This document shows, one piece after another, positions 19,276 to 27,538 of a DNA stretch of 64,000 bases. The stretch is from Candidatus Gastranaerophilales bacterium (lineage in GTDB: Bacteria; Cyanobacteriota; Vampirovibrionia; Gastranaerophilales; Gastranaerophilaceae), in the NCBI GenBank assembly GCA_944326565.1, contig CALVEL010000001.1, forward strand, positions 124,001 through 188,000, written 5' to 3'. Under the pieces are notes generated by a model. That model was not told the DNA's origin and made no database searches. It saw only the letters and a program-made list of their open reading frames with translations. Position 1 is the first letter of the stretch, and every line of letters starts with the position of its first letter. Made by a program: the position numbers and the translations under genes.

Positions 19276-20868
19276 ATGGGCATGGCAGCATCACAGGCAA
19301 GATATTTAGGTTTGACCGCAAGAAAAACTAATGTAGAGTATGAAGGACAGCAGGTAAACCAAGCACGTACAGCTTTGGCTATGGAGTTAAATAATACATT
19401 TAATGATTTAATAGCCCTTGAAGTCCCAACTGCTCCGAGTACACAGGATTATACAACAACACAGTATTCTTATGAGGATGGAACTGTTGGTGAGACTATT
19501 TCAAGTATGACACCATTAGAAAATGATCCAGATGGTTATAATTATTTAGTAACTCATTTCCATTATTCTGATGTGTATACAGGTGTAGAAAATAAAAAAC
19601 GTAATCCTCAGGTATATGTGAGTGATAGGGTTGATAATAAGGAAATTGATGAAAATCAGATCCAAACAACTGTAGATGGTGTAACTGGTGAAACCATATA
19701 TAGTATAAAAGGAAATCAGTGCAGTGCATATGATGAGAGTGATGCAGAACAAAAAGCTATATACGACCAGTTATCAAACAGCTATAGTGATATACAAAAT
19801 GCGGATCCTGCAGATCTTTTGACATATAAAGATGCCGGTGGAAATATACACTTTGTAGTAAAAGACCAACTCGAAAATGCTGTAGCAGGAACTGTTGATC
19901 CAAATACTGGTACTGCGGATTTATCAGATTACTATATTAAGTATTCAAAACCAACAATGGATACAATTACTGCTAACACTGTGACAATGGTTAATGATCC
20001 GGAGACTGGAGAATCTTCATATGCAGTAAATGGTAATACTTGTACAAAGTATGATGAGACAAACGAAGAAATGAAAACAGCATTTGAAAAAGCAGTTGCT
20101 GAAAATCCTGCATTGTCAAAAATTAATCCTGATCAATTGTACACATATACAGATTCTGAAAACGGTATGCATTTTATAACAGAAGATGACTTAAATAGTA
20201 TAATGGATGGTACTGCTTCTGGTAATGATTATTCTGTTACATCAGGTGTACCTGTAATGCTTGGTAATATTGAGTTATCAGTTTATGATCCAACAGATAA
20301 AGAACAAAAATTAGCTTATGAACAAATTTTAAAAGATTGGCCAAATTCAGTCTTTGCTGCAACCGATTCAACCATATATACTTGGGAAAGTTATGGACAA
20401 AGATATTTTGCATGTGGTGAAGAACTTATGGCATCTTGGGATAGTGCTCCGGATAAGACAAAACCGACTGAAAATCAAAATACATTAAATTATTATTGTG
20501 CTCAAGATGTATCTACCAAAATTGAAGTAACAGAAAGAGCTATAATTGATTTTGATGAAAAAGGCAGAGCAGAATCAATAAGATTTGAGGATTCTTCTGT
20601 AGTAAGACCTTTGATAACCGAGACTATAACAGATCAAGAAGCTTACGAAGATGCAATGAATCAGTATAATTACAATCAAGCAGTTTATGAAAAAGCAATA
20701 GAAGATATAAATGCAAAGACTGAAAAAATTCAACAAGAAGACAGGACTCTTGAGTTAAGATTGAGACAGTTAGATACTGAACAAGAGGCTCTTCAGACAG
20801 AAATGGAAGCAGTTAAAAAAGTAATTGATAAAAATATTGAATCTACATTCAAGACATTCGATTCATAG
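19276..20868 (+). CDS. Hypothetical protein with helical ends and variable centre (filament-subunit-like architecture)
   Basis: 530 residues, family not recognised and no signal peptide. The first 50 residues are predicted helix (ASQARYLGLTARKTNVEYEG). Residues 60-440 are an acidic, Tyr/Thr-rich globular region with an internal duplication (two related copies around IYSIKGNQCSAYDESDAEQK and YAVNGNTCTKYDETNEEMK). The last 80 residues are a strong coiled coil ending KNIESTFKTF. Both ends resemble those of the 108-residue protein at 22248 (YL.x2-(V/A).K..(L/V)EY..Q and NI..SF). Helical ends around a variable centre recall flagellin or needle-type subunits; this is only an analogy. GGAGAG precedes the ATG; the next gene starts 16 bases on. 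Confidence 0.8.
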   Translation: MGMAASQARYLGLTARKTNVEYEGQQVNQARTALAMELNNTFNDLIALEVPTAPSTQDYTTTQYSYEDGTVGETISSMTPLENDPDGYNYLVTHFHYSDVYTGVENKKRNPQVYVSDRVDNKEIDENQIQTTVDGVTGETIYSIKGNQCSAYDESDAEQKAIYDQLSNSYSDIQNADPADLLTYKDAGGNIHFVVKDQLENAVAGTVDPNTGTADLSDYYIKYSKPTMDTITANTVTMVNDPETGESSYAVNGNTCTKYDETNEEMKTAFEKAVAENPALSKINPDQLYTYTDSENGMHFITEDDLNSIMDGTASGNDYSVTSGVPVMLGNIELSVYDPTDKEQKLAYEQILKDWPNSVFAATDSTIYTWESYGQRYFACGEELMASWDSAPDKTKPTENQNTLNYYCAQDVSTKIEVTERAIIDFDEKGRAESIRFEDSSVVRPLITETITDQEAYEDAMNQYNYNQAVYEKAIEDINAKTEKIQQEDRTLELRLRQLDTEQEALQTEMEAVKKVIDKNIESTFKTFDS

Positions 20869-20884
20869 ATATTAAGAGGTTAAA

Positions 20885-21706
20885 ATGGCATACAAAAATG
20901 ACAGTTATCTTGTAATAGCAAACAAATTCGGTTCAGCAAGCGGAGATGCAAAAGCACAGCTTTTTGAAACGTATGATAAACTACGGGATCTTACAGTATC
21001 AGGTAGTGGTACAGGTACCGGATTTGAAATGACAGGAAGCTTTTTATACAGAATGGCAAGTTTGTTTGCCCCATCATCTTTTGCTACTGTATTTGGAGCA
21101 TCTGAAACAATGAATGTGCCAGGTACTTCTTATGCTTCTCAATTTAGTGGTAATTCAGCATTTGGTTTGGATTCTTTATACAATTATTCAGGTTTCCCCG
21201 GAGGCGGTGCTGCACCGATTTCTTGGGGATTAGATGGATATGCTACTGGAGGAGCTTCCTCAATTCTTTCAGGTTGGGGAACTGATACGGGGGTTGCTAC
21301 AGGATATGCTTCAGGAATTGGTGGTATAGCTGATATCGCAAGTGCTGCAGCATATGGTGTAGGTACTGCAAACGGTTTTGGTATGGCAGCAAGAAATATT
21401 GTACTTCCAATTGCTGGTGTAATTTCAGGTTGGGGTGGTATAATGCAGGCAGCTGCACCATATCTAGGTGAATATGGTCTGCCAGCACTTGTTATGGGTA
21501 ACTTGATGCAGGGTACTACATCCGCCGCTCTGGCTGCTTATCAAAATGTCACAGGTAACATAACCGCTAACGCTGATGTAATTCTTTCTAATAAAGTCAG
21601 AAATATTGAAACTGTTTGCAAAATGCTTGATACGCAAGGTGATGTCGTTAAAAAGATGCTTAAAGAATCTATTGACGGTGACAGTAAAGCTATTCAGAAC
21701 TTATAG
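20885..21706 (+). CDS. Hypothetical Gly/Ala-rich protein with hydrophobic middle
   Basis: 273 residues, not recognised. Residues 1-45 are polar and helical. Residues 85-215 are rich in Gly, Ala and Ser with amphipathic to hydrophobic stretches (NIVLPIAGVISGWGGIMQAA and LPALVMGNLMQGTTSAALAA). The last 55 residues are polar helix. There is no signal peptide. AAGAGG lies 6 bases before the ATG, and the gene follows the 530-residue coiled-coil gene by 16 bases, so the two are probably co-expressed. A terminator follows at 21731. It might be a secreted or membrane-inserting protein; no function can be assigned. Confidence 0.75.
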   Translation: MAYKNDSYLVIANKFGSASGDAKAQLFETYDKLRDLTVSGSGTGTGFEMTGSFLYRMASLFAPSSFATVFGASETMNVPGTSYASQFSGNSAFGLDSLYNYSGFPGGGAAPISWGLDGYATGGASSILSGWGTDTGVATGYASGIGGIADIASAAAYGVGTANGFGMAARNIVLPIAGVISGWGGIMQAAAPYLGEYGLPALVMGNLMQGTTSAALAAYQNVTGNITANADVILSNKVRNIETVCKMLDTQGDVVKKMLKESIDGDSKAIQNL

Positions 21707-21730
21707 GTTATTTTTATATAAAATTATACT

Positions 21731-21763
21731 GAAAACCTCGAAGTATAGTCCTTCGAGGTTTTC
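21731..21763 (+). terminator. Hairpin terminator after the Gly/Ala-rich gene
   Basis: Perfect 13-bp stem GAAAACCTCGAAG/CTTCGAGGTTTTC with a 7-base loop. The T run is within the stem end, so strength is uncertain. Confidence 0.7.
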
Positions 21764-21952
21764 TATACAATTATTAATATTTTTATAAAATTATTAAAGT
21801 TTTTATTCAAAAATGTCGATAAAATTTTTGCAATGACACAAGATTAGGTGGCTTACAACGTTAAGACATGTTAAGAAAACCTGAAAATCATGTCAATTAT
21901 TAGGTTTAGGATGTTTTTATATAGTTGTAGGTCTAAAGTGTAAAGGAATATT

Positions 21953-22234
21953 ATGAATAATATGTTTCAAGAAACTTTAGAGATGAATATGAGGCGATTT
22001 ATAGATTTCGCAATATATTCAAAAAATTTCCTGATAAGGAAAAATCCCATAAAAGCAATGATAAATTCATTTATGGATGGACTTAGAGATTTTCTTACTA
22101 TCAATAAGAAAAGAAAAATGGCTCAATACAGATTGAATTATCATATGCATCAGTTCAAAAAAATGGAACAGTTGATTGCAGAAAATAATCAACATACATT
22201 TTTGAAAGGTAACAATCTTAACGAAACAAGATAA
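21953..22234 (+). CDS. Small basic hypothetical protein
   Basis: 93 residues, helical and basic, rich in Asn, Met and Lys (NMRRFIDFAIYSKNFLIRKN, later INKKRKMAQYRLNYHMHQF). No family recognised. AAGGA lies 8 bases before the ATG and the gene ends 13 bases before the next, so it likely forms a small operon with the coiled-coil gene at 22248. Confidence 0.65.
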   Translation: MNNMFQETLEMNMRRFIDFAIYSKNFLIRKNPIKAMINSFMDGLRDFLTINKKRKMAQYRLNYHMHQFKKMEQLIAENNQHTFLKGNNLNETR

Positions 22235-22247
22235 GGAATAGTGTAAA

Positions 22248-22574
22248 ATGGGTGTCATTGTAGATACAATCAGAATGCAATACTTGAGTAATGTCAAGAT
22301 GGATTTGGAATATAAAATCCAGCTTGTGACCCAATCAAGAATGGGGCTTACTCAGGCAGCAAGTGATTTAATGCAGGTGGGCACTGACTATTCACCTGAT
22401 TCTCCTGTTGTAAAGCAACTTAATCAACGTCAGGCAAAACTAAAAGCACTAGAGCAAAAGCTAGAGCAACAAATGATTCAATATCAATCAAGACTACAGA
22501 TGGTAACAACAGAACTTGAATCTTGCAGAAACAGATTATACCAAAATATAGGTCAATCTTTCAGATATAACTAA
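22248..22574 (+). CDS. Short coiled-coil protein related to the ends of the 19276 protein
   Basis: 108 residues, almost entirely helical: an N-terminal helix (IRMQYLSNVKMDLEYKIQ), a short break with a DYSPDSPVV segment, and a C-terminal coiled coil (KALEQKLEQQMIQYQSRLQ) ending NIGQSFRYN. This is a helical hairpin like the terminal parts of the 530-residue protein at 19276 without the central domain. Small helical hairpins are typical of needle or filament subunits and of export chaperones; neither can be shown here. It meets the convergent gene at 22571 with a 4-base overlap. Confidence 0.75.
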   Translation: MGVIVDTIRMQYLSNVKMDLEYKIQLVTQSRMGLTQAASDLMQVGTDYSPDSPVVKQLNQRQAKLKALEQKLEQQMIQYQSRLQMVTTELESCRNRLYQNIGQSFRYN

Positions 22575-23215
22575 TTACCAGCTTGAATAAATAAACTGAT
22601 TATGTCATTTAGCATTGAATATTGCCTGTGCAGTTTGTGTGTTTGATTTTCTAAAATATTTATTTGACGTTTGTATTCGGCAATATTATTTTGACATTCT
22701 CTTGCTGAAACATTAAGTTTTTCCTGTGCCTGCTGAGCTTCTTGTAAAACTCCCTTCATTGAAATTCCAAGAGCTTCCATTGTTTGTTTTATAATTTGAG
22801 CGCCTGTTTGTTTGGAAACATTTGATGGAATTTTGGTTATTAACTGTCTTAGAACTTCAACATTCGCCGGCAATTCAATATCTGCAAAATCATTTGATAA
22901 GATATCATTATTTGATTTTGTTGTATTATCAGTATTTGGTAAGGGTTCATTTCCTGAATTTAATTGGAATTGAGAGGAAGTTTGATTGCTAGTATTTGAA
23001 AAGTCTTCATAGGACATAGATGGCTCACTGTTTTTTAGGTTTGCATCATCTAAAAACTCAAATGCAGGCATTGATTCTTTACCTAATATAACAGGCTCAT
23101 CATCATTTGTATAATTTTCATTTGTTGTTGGCTGTATAATATCAATATCGCTCTGTTTTTTTAGTGCGTCAACAATTTTTTTACCTACACCTTCTGTCAT
23201 TCTGTTATTAATCAT
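22571..23215 (-). CDS. Hypothetical protein, disordered N-terminus and C-terminal coiled coil
   Basis: 214 residues on the minus strand, with AGAGGAA upstream of the Met. Residues 25-110 are Asn/Asp/Ser-rich and probably disordered. Residues 115-155 (ELPANVEVLRQLITKIPSNV, then KQTGAQIIKQTMEALGIS) look like a conserved folded motif. Residues 155-205 are a coiled coil. I do not recognise the family; the layout vaguely recalls DivIVA-like or chaperone scaffolds. It stands alone between convergent and divergent neighbours. Confidence 0.7.
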   Translation of the reverse strand: MINNRMTEGVGKKIVDALKKQSDIDIIQPTTNENYTNDDEPVILGKESMPAFEFLDDANLKNSEPSMSYEDFSNTSNQTSSQFQLNSGNEPLPNTDNTTKSNNDILSNDFADIELPANVEVLRQLITKIPSNVSKQTGAQIIKQTMEALGISMKGVLQEAQQAQEKLNVSARECQNNIAEYKRQINILENQTHKLHRQYSMLNDIISLFIQAGN

Positions 23216-23337
23216 CTTATTCCTCTTTTTGTTTCTCTAAACTTAAAAAAATTATACATGACAAACAAATTTATTTCAAGAAGAATGTGACTTTTAGAGA
23301 AAAATGATTACAAAATAATAACAGGTAATATTGCATG

Positions 23338-23346
23338 TGTTATAAT
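23338..23346 (+). promoter_or_regulatory. Extended -10 promoter of the purH-like gene
   Basis: TGTTATAAT (23338-23346) matches an extended -10 element 41 bases before the ATG at 23387. No convincing -35 box is visible. Confidence 0.5.
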
Positions 23347-23386
23347 GATGTGATATATTTGAATTCAAGGTATATATGAGGGTGAT

Positions 23387-24823
23387 ATGAGCAAAAAAGT
23401 TTATATAAGTGTCTATGATTTTACAGGAATAGCTGATTATGCAAAAGTATTAAATGAAAAATTTGATTATGAAATTGTATCTTCAGGCAAGACATTTGAA
23501 TATCTTTCCAAAAAAGGCTTGAAAGTTATTGATATTTCTGATTTAGGCATAGCAGATGGTTTTTATGCAAGAACTTTTATGGAGACGTTTATTCATAAAA
23601 ATTTTGATATGGTAATTATAAATTTAAGACCGGTTCAAGATATTGCAGAAAAAACTGATGATGTTCGACAGTTTATGGATGCTATAAATGTATTAGATTT
23701 TTCAATATTGCGAGCAGCAGCTAAAGATTTTAATGATACTATTATAGTTACTGATATTTCAGATTTTTACAAAACTATAAATGTTAATGCATATGACAGG
23801 CAAAAACTTGCGCTAAGAGCTTTTCAGTATATGGCTGATTATGATGAAGCCGTTTCTGAGAAAATTGGAGTATATTCAGGCGAAGATGAGCGTAAGTTAA
23901 TCAATATGGCAAAAATATGTGAATTAAAATACGGCTCTAATCCGCATCAAAAAGCTTCGCTTTACAGACCAAAGACAATGGCAGATTACAAATTGTTAAA
24001 TGAAGGTGAACTTTCTTATAACGATATTAAAAATCTTACAACTGCAATAAATTTGATAAGTGAATTTTATGATATGAATGCTGTTGCAATTGTAAAACAT
24101 GATTTGCCTTGTGGCGTGGCATTAGGACGTAGTATTTTTGAAGCATACACTAAAGCCTTTGATTGTGATCCTTTTGCAACATTTTCTGGCACAATTGCAT
24201 TTTCTCAAAGTGTAAATTTTGAAGTAGCAAAACATCTTTCTTCAATGGCTGTAAAAGTTGTTGCAGCTCCTTATTATGAAGATGAAGCTCTAGAGCATCT
24301 TAAAAAGAACCAGAATTTGAAAATAGTAAGAATTTTTACGGAATTGAAAAATTTCAAAAAAGTTTTAACTGAAGATGTTAAAATAACACCATTTGGAGTG
24401 CTGGTTCAGGAAAATAATAAAAGTGAATTGGATAAGGATTTATTTAGGGTTGTGACAAAAGTTAAACCGACAGCAGAACAGCTCGAAGATGCGATTTTTG
24501 CTTGGAAAGTTTCAAAATTTGCAAGGACAAACTCTGTAGTTATAGCAAAAGATTTTAAAACGGTCTCAATAGCTCAAGGGCAGACAAATCTTATTGCAGC
24601 AACTGAACTTGCTATGGATATTGCTTGTGAAAATTCAAAGGATGCGATTTTGGCGACAGATGAAGCAATTCCGGCAGGTGAGTGTATTAACGCTGCAGCA
24701 CAAGGTAGAATTTCTTTAATAATTCAGCCCGGTGGCAGTATAAGAGATAAAGAGGTAATAGCTATGGCTGATAAATACAATATTTCTATGGTGTTTACAG
24801 GAATCCGCAATTTGAGTTTTTAG
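23387..24823 (+). CDS. purH: Divergent PurH-like protein (AICAR formyltransferase/IMP cyclohydrolase family)
   Basis: 478 residues with the two-domain PurH layout. The MGS-like N-terminal domain is clear (ISVYDFTGIADYAKVLNEKF, then SSGKTFEYL), but the RVKTLHPKIHGG segment of the cyclohydrolase site is replaced by an unrelated stretch. The formyltransferase domain retains KYGSNPHQ (about 181), IIQPGGSIRD and MVFTG. However, K-H-x-N-P-C-G reads KHDLPCG, the SDAFFPF loop reads TDEAIPA, and the terminal His of FTGxRxFxH is lost (FTGIRNLSF). It is either an unusually diverged enzyme of the last steps of IMP synthesis or a paralogue with a changed role. It is probably transcribed alone. Confidence 0.85.
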   Translation: MSKKVYISVYDFTGIADYAKVLNEKFDYEIVSSGKTFEYLSKKGLKVIDISDLGIADGFYARTFMETFIHKNFDMVIINLRPVQDIAEKTDDVRQFMDAINVLDFSILRAAAKDFNDTIIVTDISDFYKTINVNAYDRQKLALRAFQYMADYDEAVSEKIGVYSGEDERKLINMAKICELKYGSNPHQKASLYRPKTMADYKLLNEGELSYNDIKNLTTAINLISEFYDMNAVAIVKHDLPCGVALGRSIFEAYTKAFDCDPFATFSGTIAFSQSVNFEVAKHLSSMAVKVVAAPYYEDEALEHLKKNQNLKIVRIFTELKNFKKVLTEDVKITPFGVLVQENNKSELDKDLFRVVTKVKPTAEQLEDAIFAWKVSKFARTNSVVIAKDFKTVSIAQGQTNLIAATELAMDIACENSKDAILATDEAIPAGECINAAAQGRISLIIQPGGSIRDKEVIAMADKYNISMVFTGIRNLSF

Positions 24824-24856
24824 TAAATTTGTTTGAGTAATATACACAAAAAAAAT

Positions 24857-24895
24857 CGGTGGATACCCACCGCATTTTATCGAGAATGATAAAAT
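24857..24895. other. Two consecutive hairpins downstream of the purH-like gene
   Basis: CGGTGG/CCACCG with a 4-base loop (24857-24872), followed by ATTTTATC/GATAAAAT with a 6-base loop (24874-24895). There is no long T run, so the pair may be an attenuating or processing structure rather than a standard terminator. The gap 24824-25135 holds these and the inverted repeats at 25028-25089. Confidence 0.45.
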
Positions 24896-25027
24896 AGTTT
24901 GTTTTTCGGTTAATTGTAACTGAAAAATTGGAATTATAAAGTCTTATTGTCTCATTTCTGCTATGTTTAGTATTTACCCATATTTTTAACAGTAAGGCTG
25001 ATGATTTTCATGTTTCTCAAATAAATT

Positions 25028-25089
25028 ATAAGACGTATAAAGTCTTATGTCAATATTTATTTCAAAATATAAGACTGATAAAGACCTTA
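25028..25089. promoter_or_regulatory. Candidate operator of the XRE regulator
   Basis: A perfect inverted repeat ATAAGAC-N7-GTCTTAT (25028-25048) is followed 41 bases on by a second, imperfect copy ATAAGAC-N7-GACCTTA (25069-25089). A lone GTCTTAT occurs at 24941-24947. The spaced palindromes lie 46-130 bases before the XRE gene's ATG, as expected for autoregulation by a dimeric HTH protein. Confidence 0.6.
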
Positions 25090-25135
25090 AATAACTGTAA
25101 AAATAAAGTTAATATTTAAAAAAGGAAGGTCGTTT

Positions 25136-25819
25136 ATGTGTAAAACTCTTAAACAAAGTTTTGGTGAGCGTCTAAAAGAAATAAGAAAATCAAGAGGCAT
25201 GACACAGGAAAAACTTGCTGAAAAACTTGATATTGCTCCTAGACAGCTAACAAGACTTGAGCGTGGAGTTAATTTTCCATCAGTTGAAACTCTTGCAAAG
25301 ATTAGTTTGTATCTTGAAGTAGACTTAAAAAGTCTTTTTAATTTCCAATGGGACAGGGAATACACTCTTTGTGCTACAGGAACGGATGAAAAGCCTGTAT
25401 TGGAAATTAACGAAAAAGATAAAATTGTTGATTTAAGTAGTTTTACAAAAAAGAAGAAAAACAATTCTTCATATGATTTGAAGCAATTGATAAATGTTCA
25501 AAACTCAGATGAAAGTATGCTCAAATCAGCCAAAAATATAAACAGGCCTTTTACAATAATTTTTAAAAACGGTGATGGTGAATTATCTCATGTAAAGACT
25601 TATTATCCTGATGGAAAAATAGAAGAAATTTTATCAAAAGAAAAAGTTGAAACAGAAAGAATGTATAACAAACTAATAAAAGATATCGAAAAAATTTCTG
25701 ATGATATGAATAAATTACAATTTATTAATTTAGCATACAAGTCATTGACAGATAAAAACTCTATTAGCGAATTAAAAAGTATGATAAAAGGTATAGAAAT
25801 TGTTTTGGATTCAAAATAA
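25136..25819 (+). CDS. XRE-family HTH transcriptional regulator with C-terminal extension
   Basis: 227 residues. The N-terminal HTH_3 domain is at about 8-66 (GERLKEIRKSRGMTQEKLAE, then LERGVNFPSVETLAKI). A Lys-rich linker (FTKKKKNNS) follows, then a C-terminal region of about 140 residues with no recognised domain and a helical end (SISELKSMIKGIEIVL). It is likely a DNA-binding regulator; the inverted repeats directly upstream suggest it binds its own promoter. AAGGAAGG precedes the ATG. Target genes are unknown. Confidence 0.88.
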   Translation: MCKTLKQSFGERLKEIRKSRGMTQEKLAEKLDIAPRQLTRLERGVNFPSVETLAKISLYLEVDLKSLFNFQWDREYTLCATGTDEKPVLEINEKDKIVDLSSFTKKKKNNSSYDLKQLINVQNSDESMLKSAKNINRPFTIIFKNGDGELSHVKTYYPDGKIEEILSKEKVETERMYNKLIKDIEKISDDMNKLQFINLAYKSLTDKNSISELKSMIKGIEIVLDSK

Positions 25820-25882
25820 TTTGCACAACCGATATCTTTTATATTAAAATTATTCTGGGATGAATTTTAAAGGAATGGAATA

Positions 25883-26332
25883 ATGGAAATAAAATCTTGG
25901 AATGAATATTTTTTGGATTTAGCAAAGACCTGTGCCAGTCGCTCAAATTGTATAAGAGCACAAGTTGGTGCGGTGATTGTAGGTGAAGATAAGAAAATAA
26001 AAGCAACAGGCTATAACGGAACACCTTCTAAAGTTGAATCTTGTGCAGAAAGAGGCGAATGTTATAGAATAAAAAATAATATTCCATCAGGTACACGATA
26101 TGAGACTTGTAGATCAATTCATGCAGAACAGAATGCCATAATTCAAGCAGGACAAGATAGATGTAAAAATGCTACAATGTATATTTGGGGACACGATTTC
26201 ATTTGTATATTGTGTAAGCGTTTTATAGTTCAATCTGGGATTAAAGATGTGTATTTAAAGAAAAATGAAGATTCTCCCATACACTACGTAACAGTGGATG
26301 ACATAAGAAAAGAACTTGATGCGACAAGATAA
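25883..26332 (+). CDS. Deoxycytidylate (dCMP) deaminase family protein
   Basis: 149-residue zinc-dependent deaminase that would convert dCMP to dUMP for thymidylate synthesis. The motif order fits dCMP deaminases: WNEYFLDLAKTCASRSNC, VGAVIV, TGYNGTPS, then zinc-binding HAEQNAI (His near 79, Glu the proton shuttle) and CILCKRFIVQSGI with the two zinc Cys. The usual Pro before the first Cys is Ile here. AAAGGAATGG lies before the ATG. ComEB of competence operons belongs to this family, but no competence genes adjoin. Confidence 0.92.
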   Translation: MEIKSWNEYFLDLAKTCASRSNCIRAQVGAVIVGEDKKIKATGYNGTPSKVESCAERGECYRIKNNIPSGTRYETCRSIHAEQNAIIQAGQDRCKNATMYIWGHDFICILCKRFIVQSGIKDVYLKKNEDSPIHYVTVDDIRKELDATR

Positions 26333-26388
26333 GTCATAAATAATTTAATTTTTCAAATATTTTATGATGAGTTTTATTTAAAATCAAC

Positions 26389-26417
26389 TTGTCAAAAGTA
26401 ATAGAAATTGATATAAT
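26389..26417 (+). promoter_or_regulatory. Sigma70-type promoter of the second G-tract prepilin
   Basis: TTGTCA (26389-26394), a 17-base spacer, and TATAAT (26412-26417), 34 bases before ATG 26452. This is the same geometry as the promoter at 5256-5284, but the sequence between and upstream is not conserved. Confidence 0.7.
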
Positions 26418-26429
26418 TAGTAAGTAATG

Positions 26430-26504
26430 AAAAACAGAGAAGGAGCTGGAAATGCAGACTATGATTGAAATTAGGGGGGGGGGGGCACCCGAAAATAAGC
26501 TCCT
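26430..26504 (+). repeat. Conserved 5' cassette with 12-G tract, copy 2 (in frame)
   Basis: 26430-26469 is identical to 5298-5337 and 26486-26504 is identical to 5355-5373. Between them lie ATTA and 12 G (26474-26485). Here ATG 26452 reads through the run into the prepilin frame as RGGGAPENKLL, i.e. the ON state. Confidence 0.85.
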
Positions 26505-27282
26505 GACAGGTGAAAAAACAAGATTTATACGAAAATTATCCGTAAGTAAGTTGTGTCGCCAGATTCACCGATGCATAAAGTATAAGCACAAAAGAGCTTT
26601 TACAATGGCAGAAGTGCTTATAACAATCGGTATAATCGGTGTGGTTGCAGCAATGACAATACCGGGGCTAATTGCGGACAAAAGACGAACTGAGTTGTAT
26701 AACCAGCTTCAGGTTGCATATTCTTTGATTTCTCAGGCATTGACGAGAATGAGTGCAGATATTGAATATCCGGTTTTACCTTCAAATTATCAACTAAGAA
26801 CATTTAAAAAAGAATATATAAAGTACTTTGAGAGTCCAATAGATTGTGAATGGGGAGGTGTACATGCAACTTCAAATTCTCAATTATGTGCAGGAGGCAG
26901 TGAAGTAACAGGCGAAGATGGTATAATTAGCCAATTAAGTGATTCATACAGTACTTATAATAAATCATCCTCTTCAATAGATGCAACGAAAATCGATGAT
27001 GGGCAGTTTGCTCTTAAAAATGGTATGTTAATAATGATTGAAAATATGTATAAAGTATATATTACAGTGGATGTCAACGGCGTTGGAAAATCACCAAATA
27101 TCTGGGGGCATGATCTTTTTACATTTCAATTGATGGAAGATGGAAGACTTTTGCCGATGGGAGCTGAGGGCACAGATTATAATTATGAGGATTATTGCTC
27201 AAAAACATCAAATGATAAATCAAACGGTATTGGCTGTACTTATAAAGCTTTAACAGATAAAACATACTGGAGCAAAATATAA
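26452..27282 (+). CDS. Prepilin-like protein with poly-G start, in-frame (ON) copy
   Basis: 276-residue type IV prepilin/pseudopilin-like protein. The unusually long leader (about 50 residues, starting MQTMIEIRGGGAPENKLL) precedes the processing site and N-helix in KRAFTMAEVLITIGIIGVVA, with Glu at +5. The soluble head has a conserved C-terminal layout shared with the other prepilins here (VDVNGVGKSPNIWGHDLFTF) and several Cys that could form a disulfide. AAGGAG lies 6 bases before the ATG. The 12-G run makes expression slippage-sensitive. It could be a minor pilin, a pseudopilin or a surface-exposed decoy. Confidence 0.85.
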   Translation: MQTMIEIRGGGAPENKLLTGEKTRFIRKLSVSKLCRQIHRCIKYKHKRAFTMAEVLITIGIIGVVAAMTIPGLIADKRRTELYNQLQVAYSLISQALTRMSADIEYPVLPSNYQLRTFKKEYIKYFESPIDCEWGGVHATSNSQLCAGGSEVTGEDGIISQLSDSYSTYNKSSSSIDATKIDDGQFALKNGMLIMIENMYKVYITVDVNGVGKSPNIWGHDLFTFQLMEDGRLLPMGAEGTDYNYEDYCSKTSNDKSNGIGCTYKALTDKTYWSKI

Positions 27283-27288
27283 TTTTTT

Positions 27289-27317
27289 AAAGGGTGGAAT
27301 GAAACAATCCGCCCTTT
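27289..27317. terminator. Hairpin terminator after the second G-tract prepilin
   Basis: 10-bp stem AAAGGGTGGA/TCCGCCCTTT (one G-U pair) with a 9-base loop, flanked by T-rich sequence on both sides. The rest of the gap to 27538 shows nothing else clear. Confidence 0.6.
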
Positions 27318-27538
27318 AAATTTATTTGGTGATTTTTATTTGTTACTTGCATTCTGATATAACCTTAAACTCTACTACCCAAGTCGAGGCTGTAGCATGA
27401 CTTTTAGTGAAAAATCATTAAATTAAACATATGAAATAACATAATTTACATACACTAAACGAATGATTTTTTATTAAATTGTATTAACAAACATACGTGG
27501 TATACGTTAATATATAAGATAAGAAAGGCAGGGAAATA

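Noticed and set aside
19041..19283. 80-codon minus-strand frame
   Set aside because: It covers the rpsA terminator and the promoter of the next gene, is Tyr/Ile/Lys-rich as expected of AT-rich noncoding DNA, and has no ribosome site.
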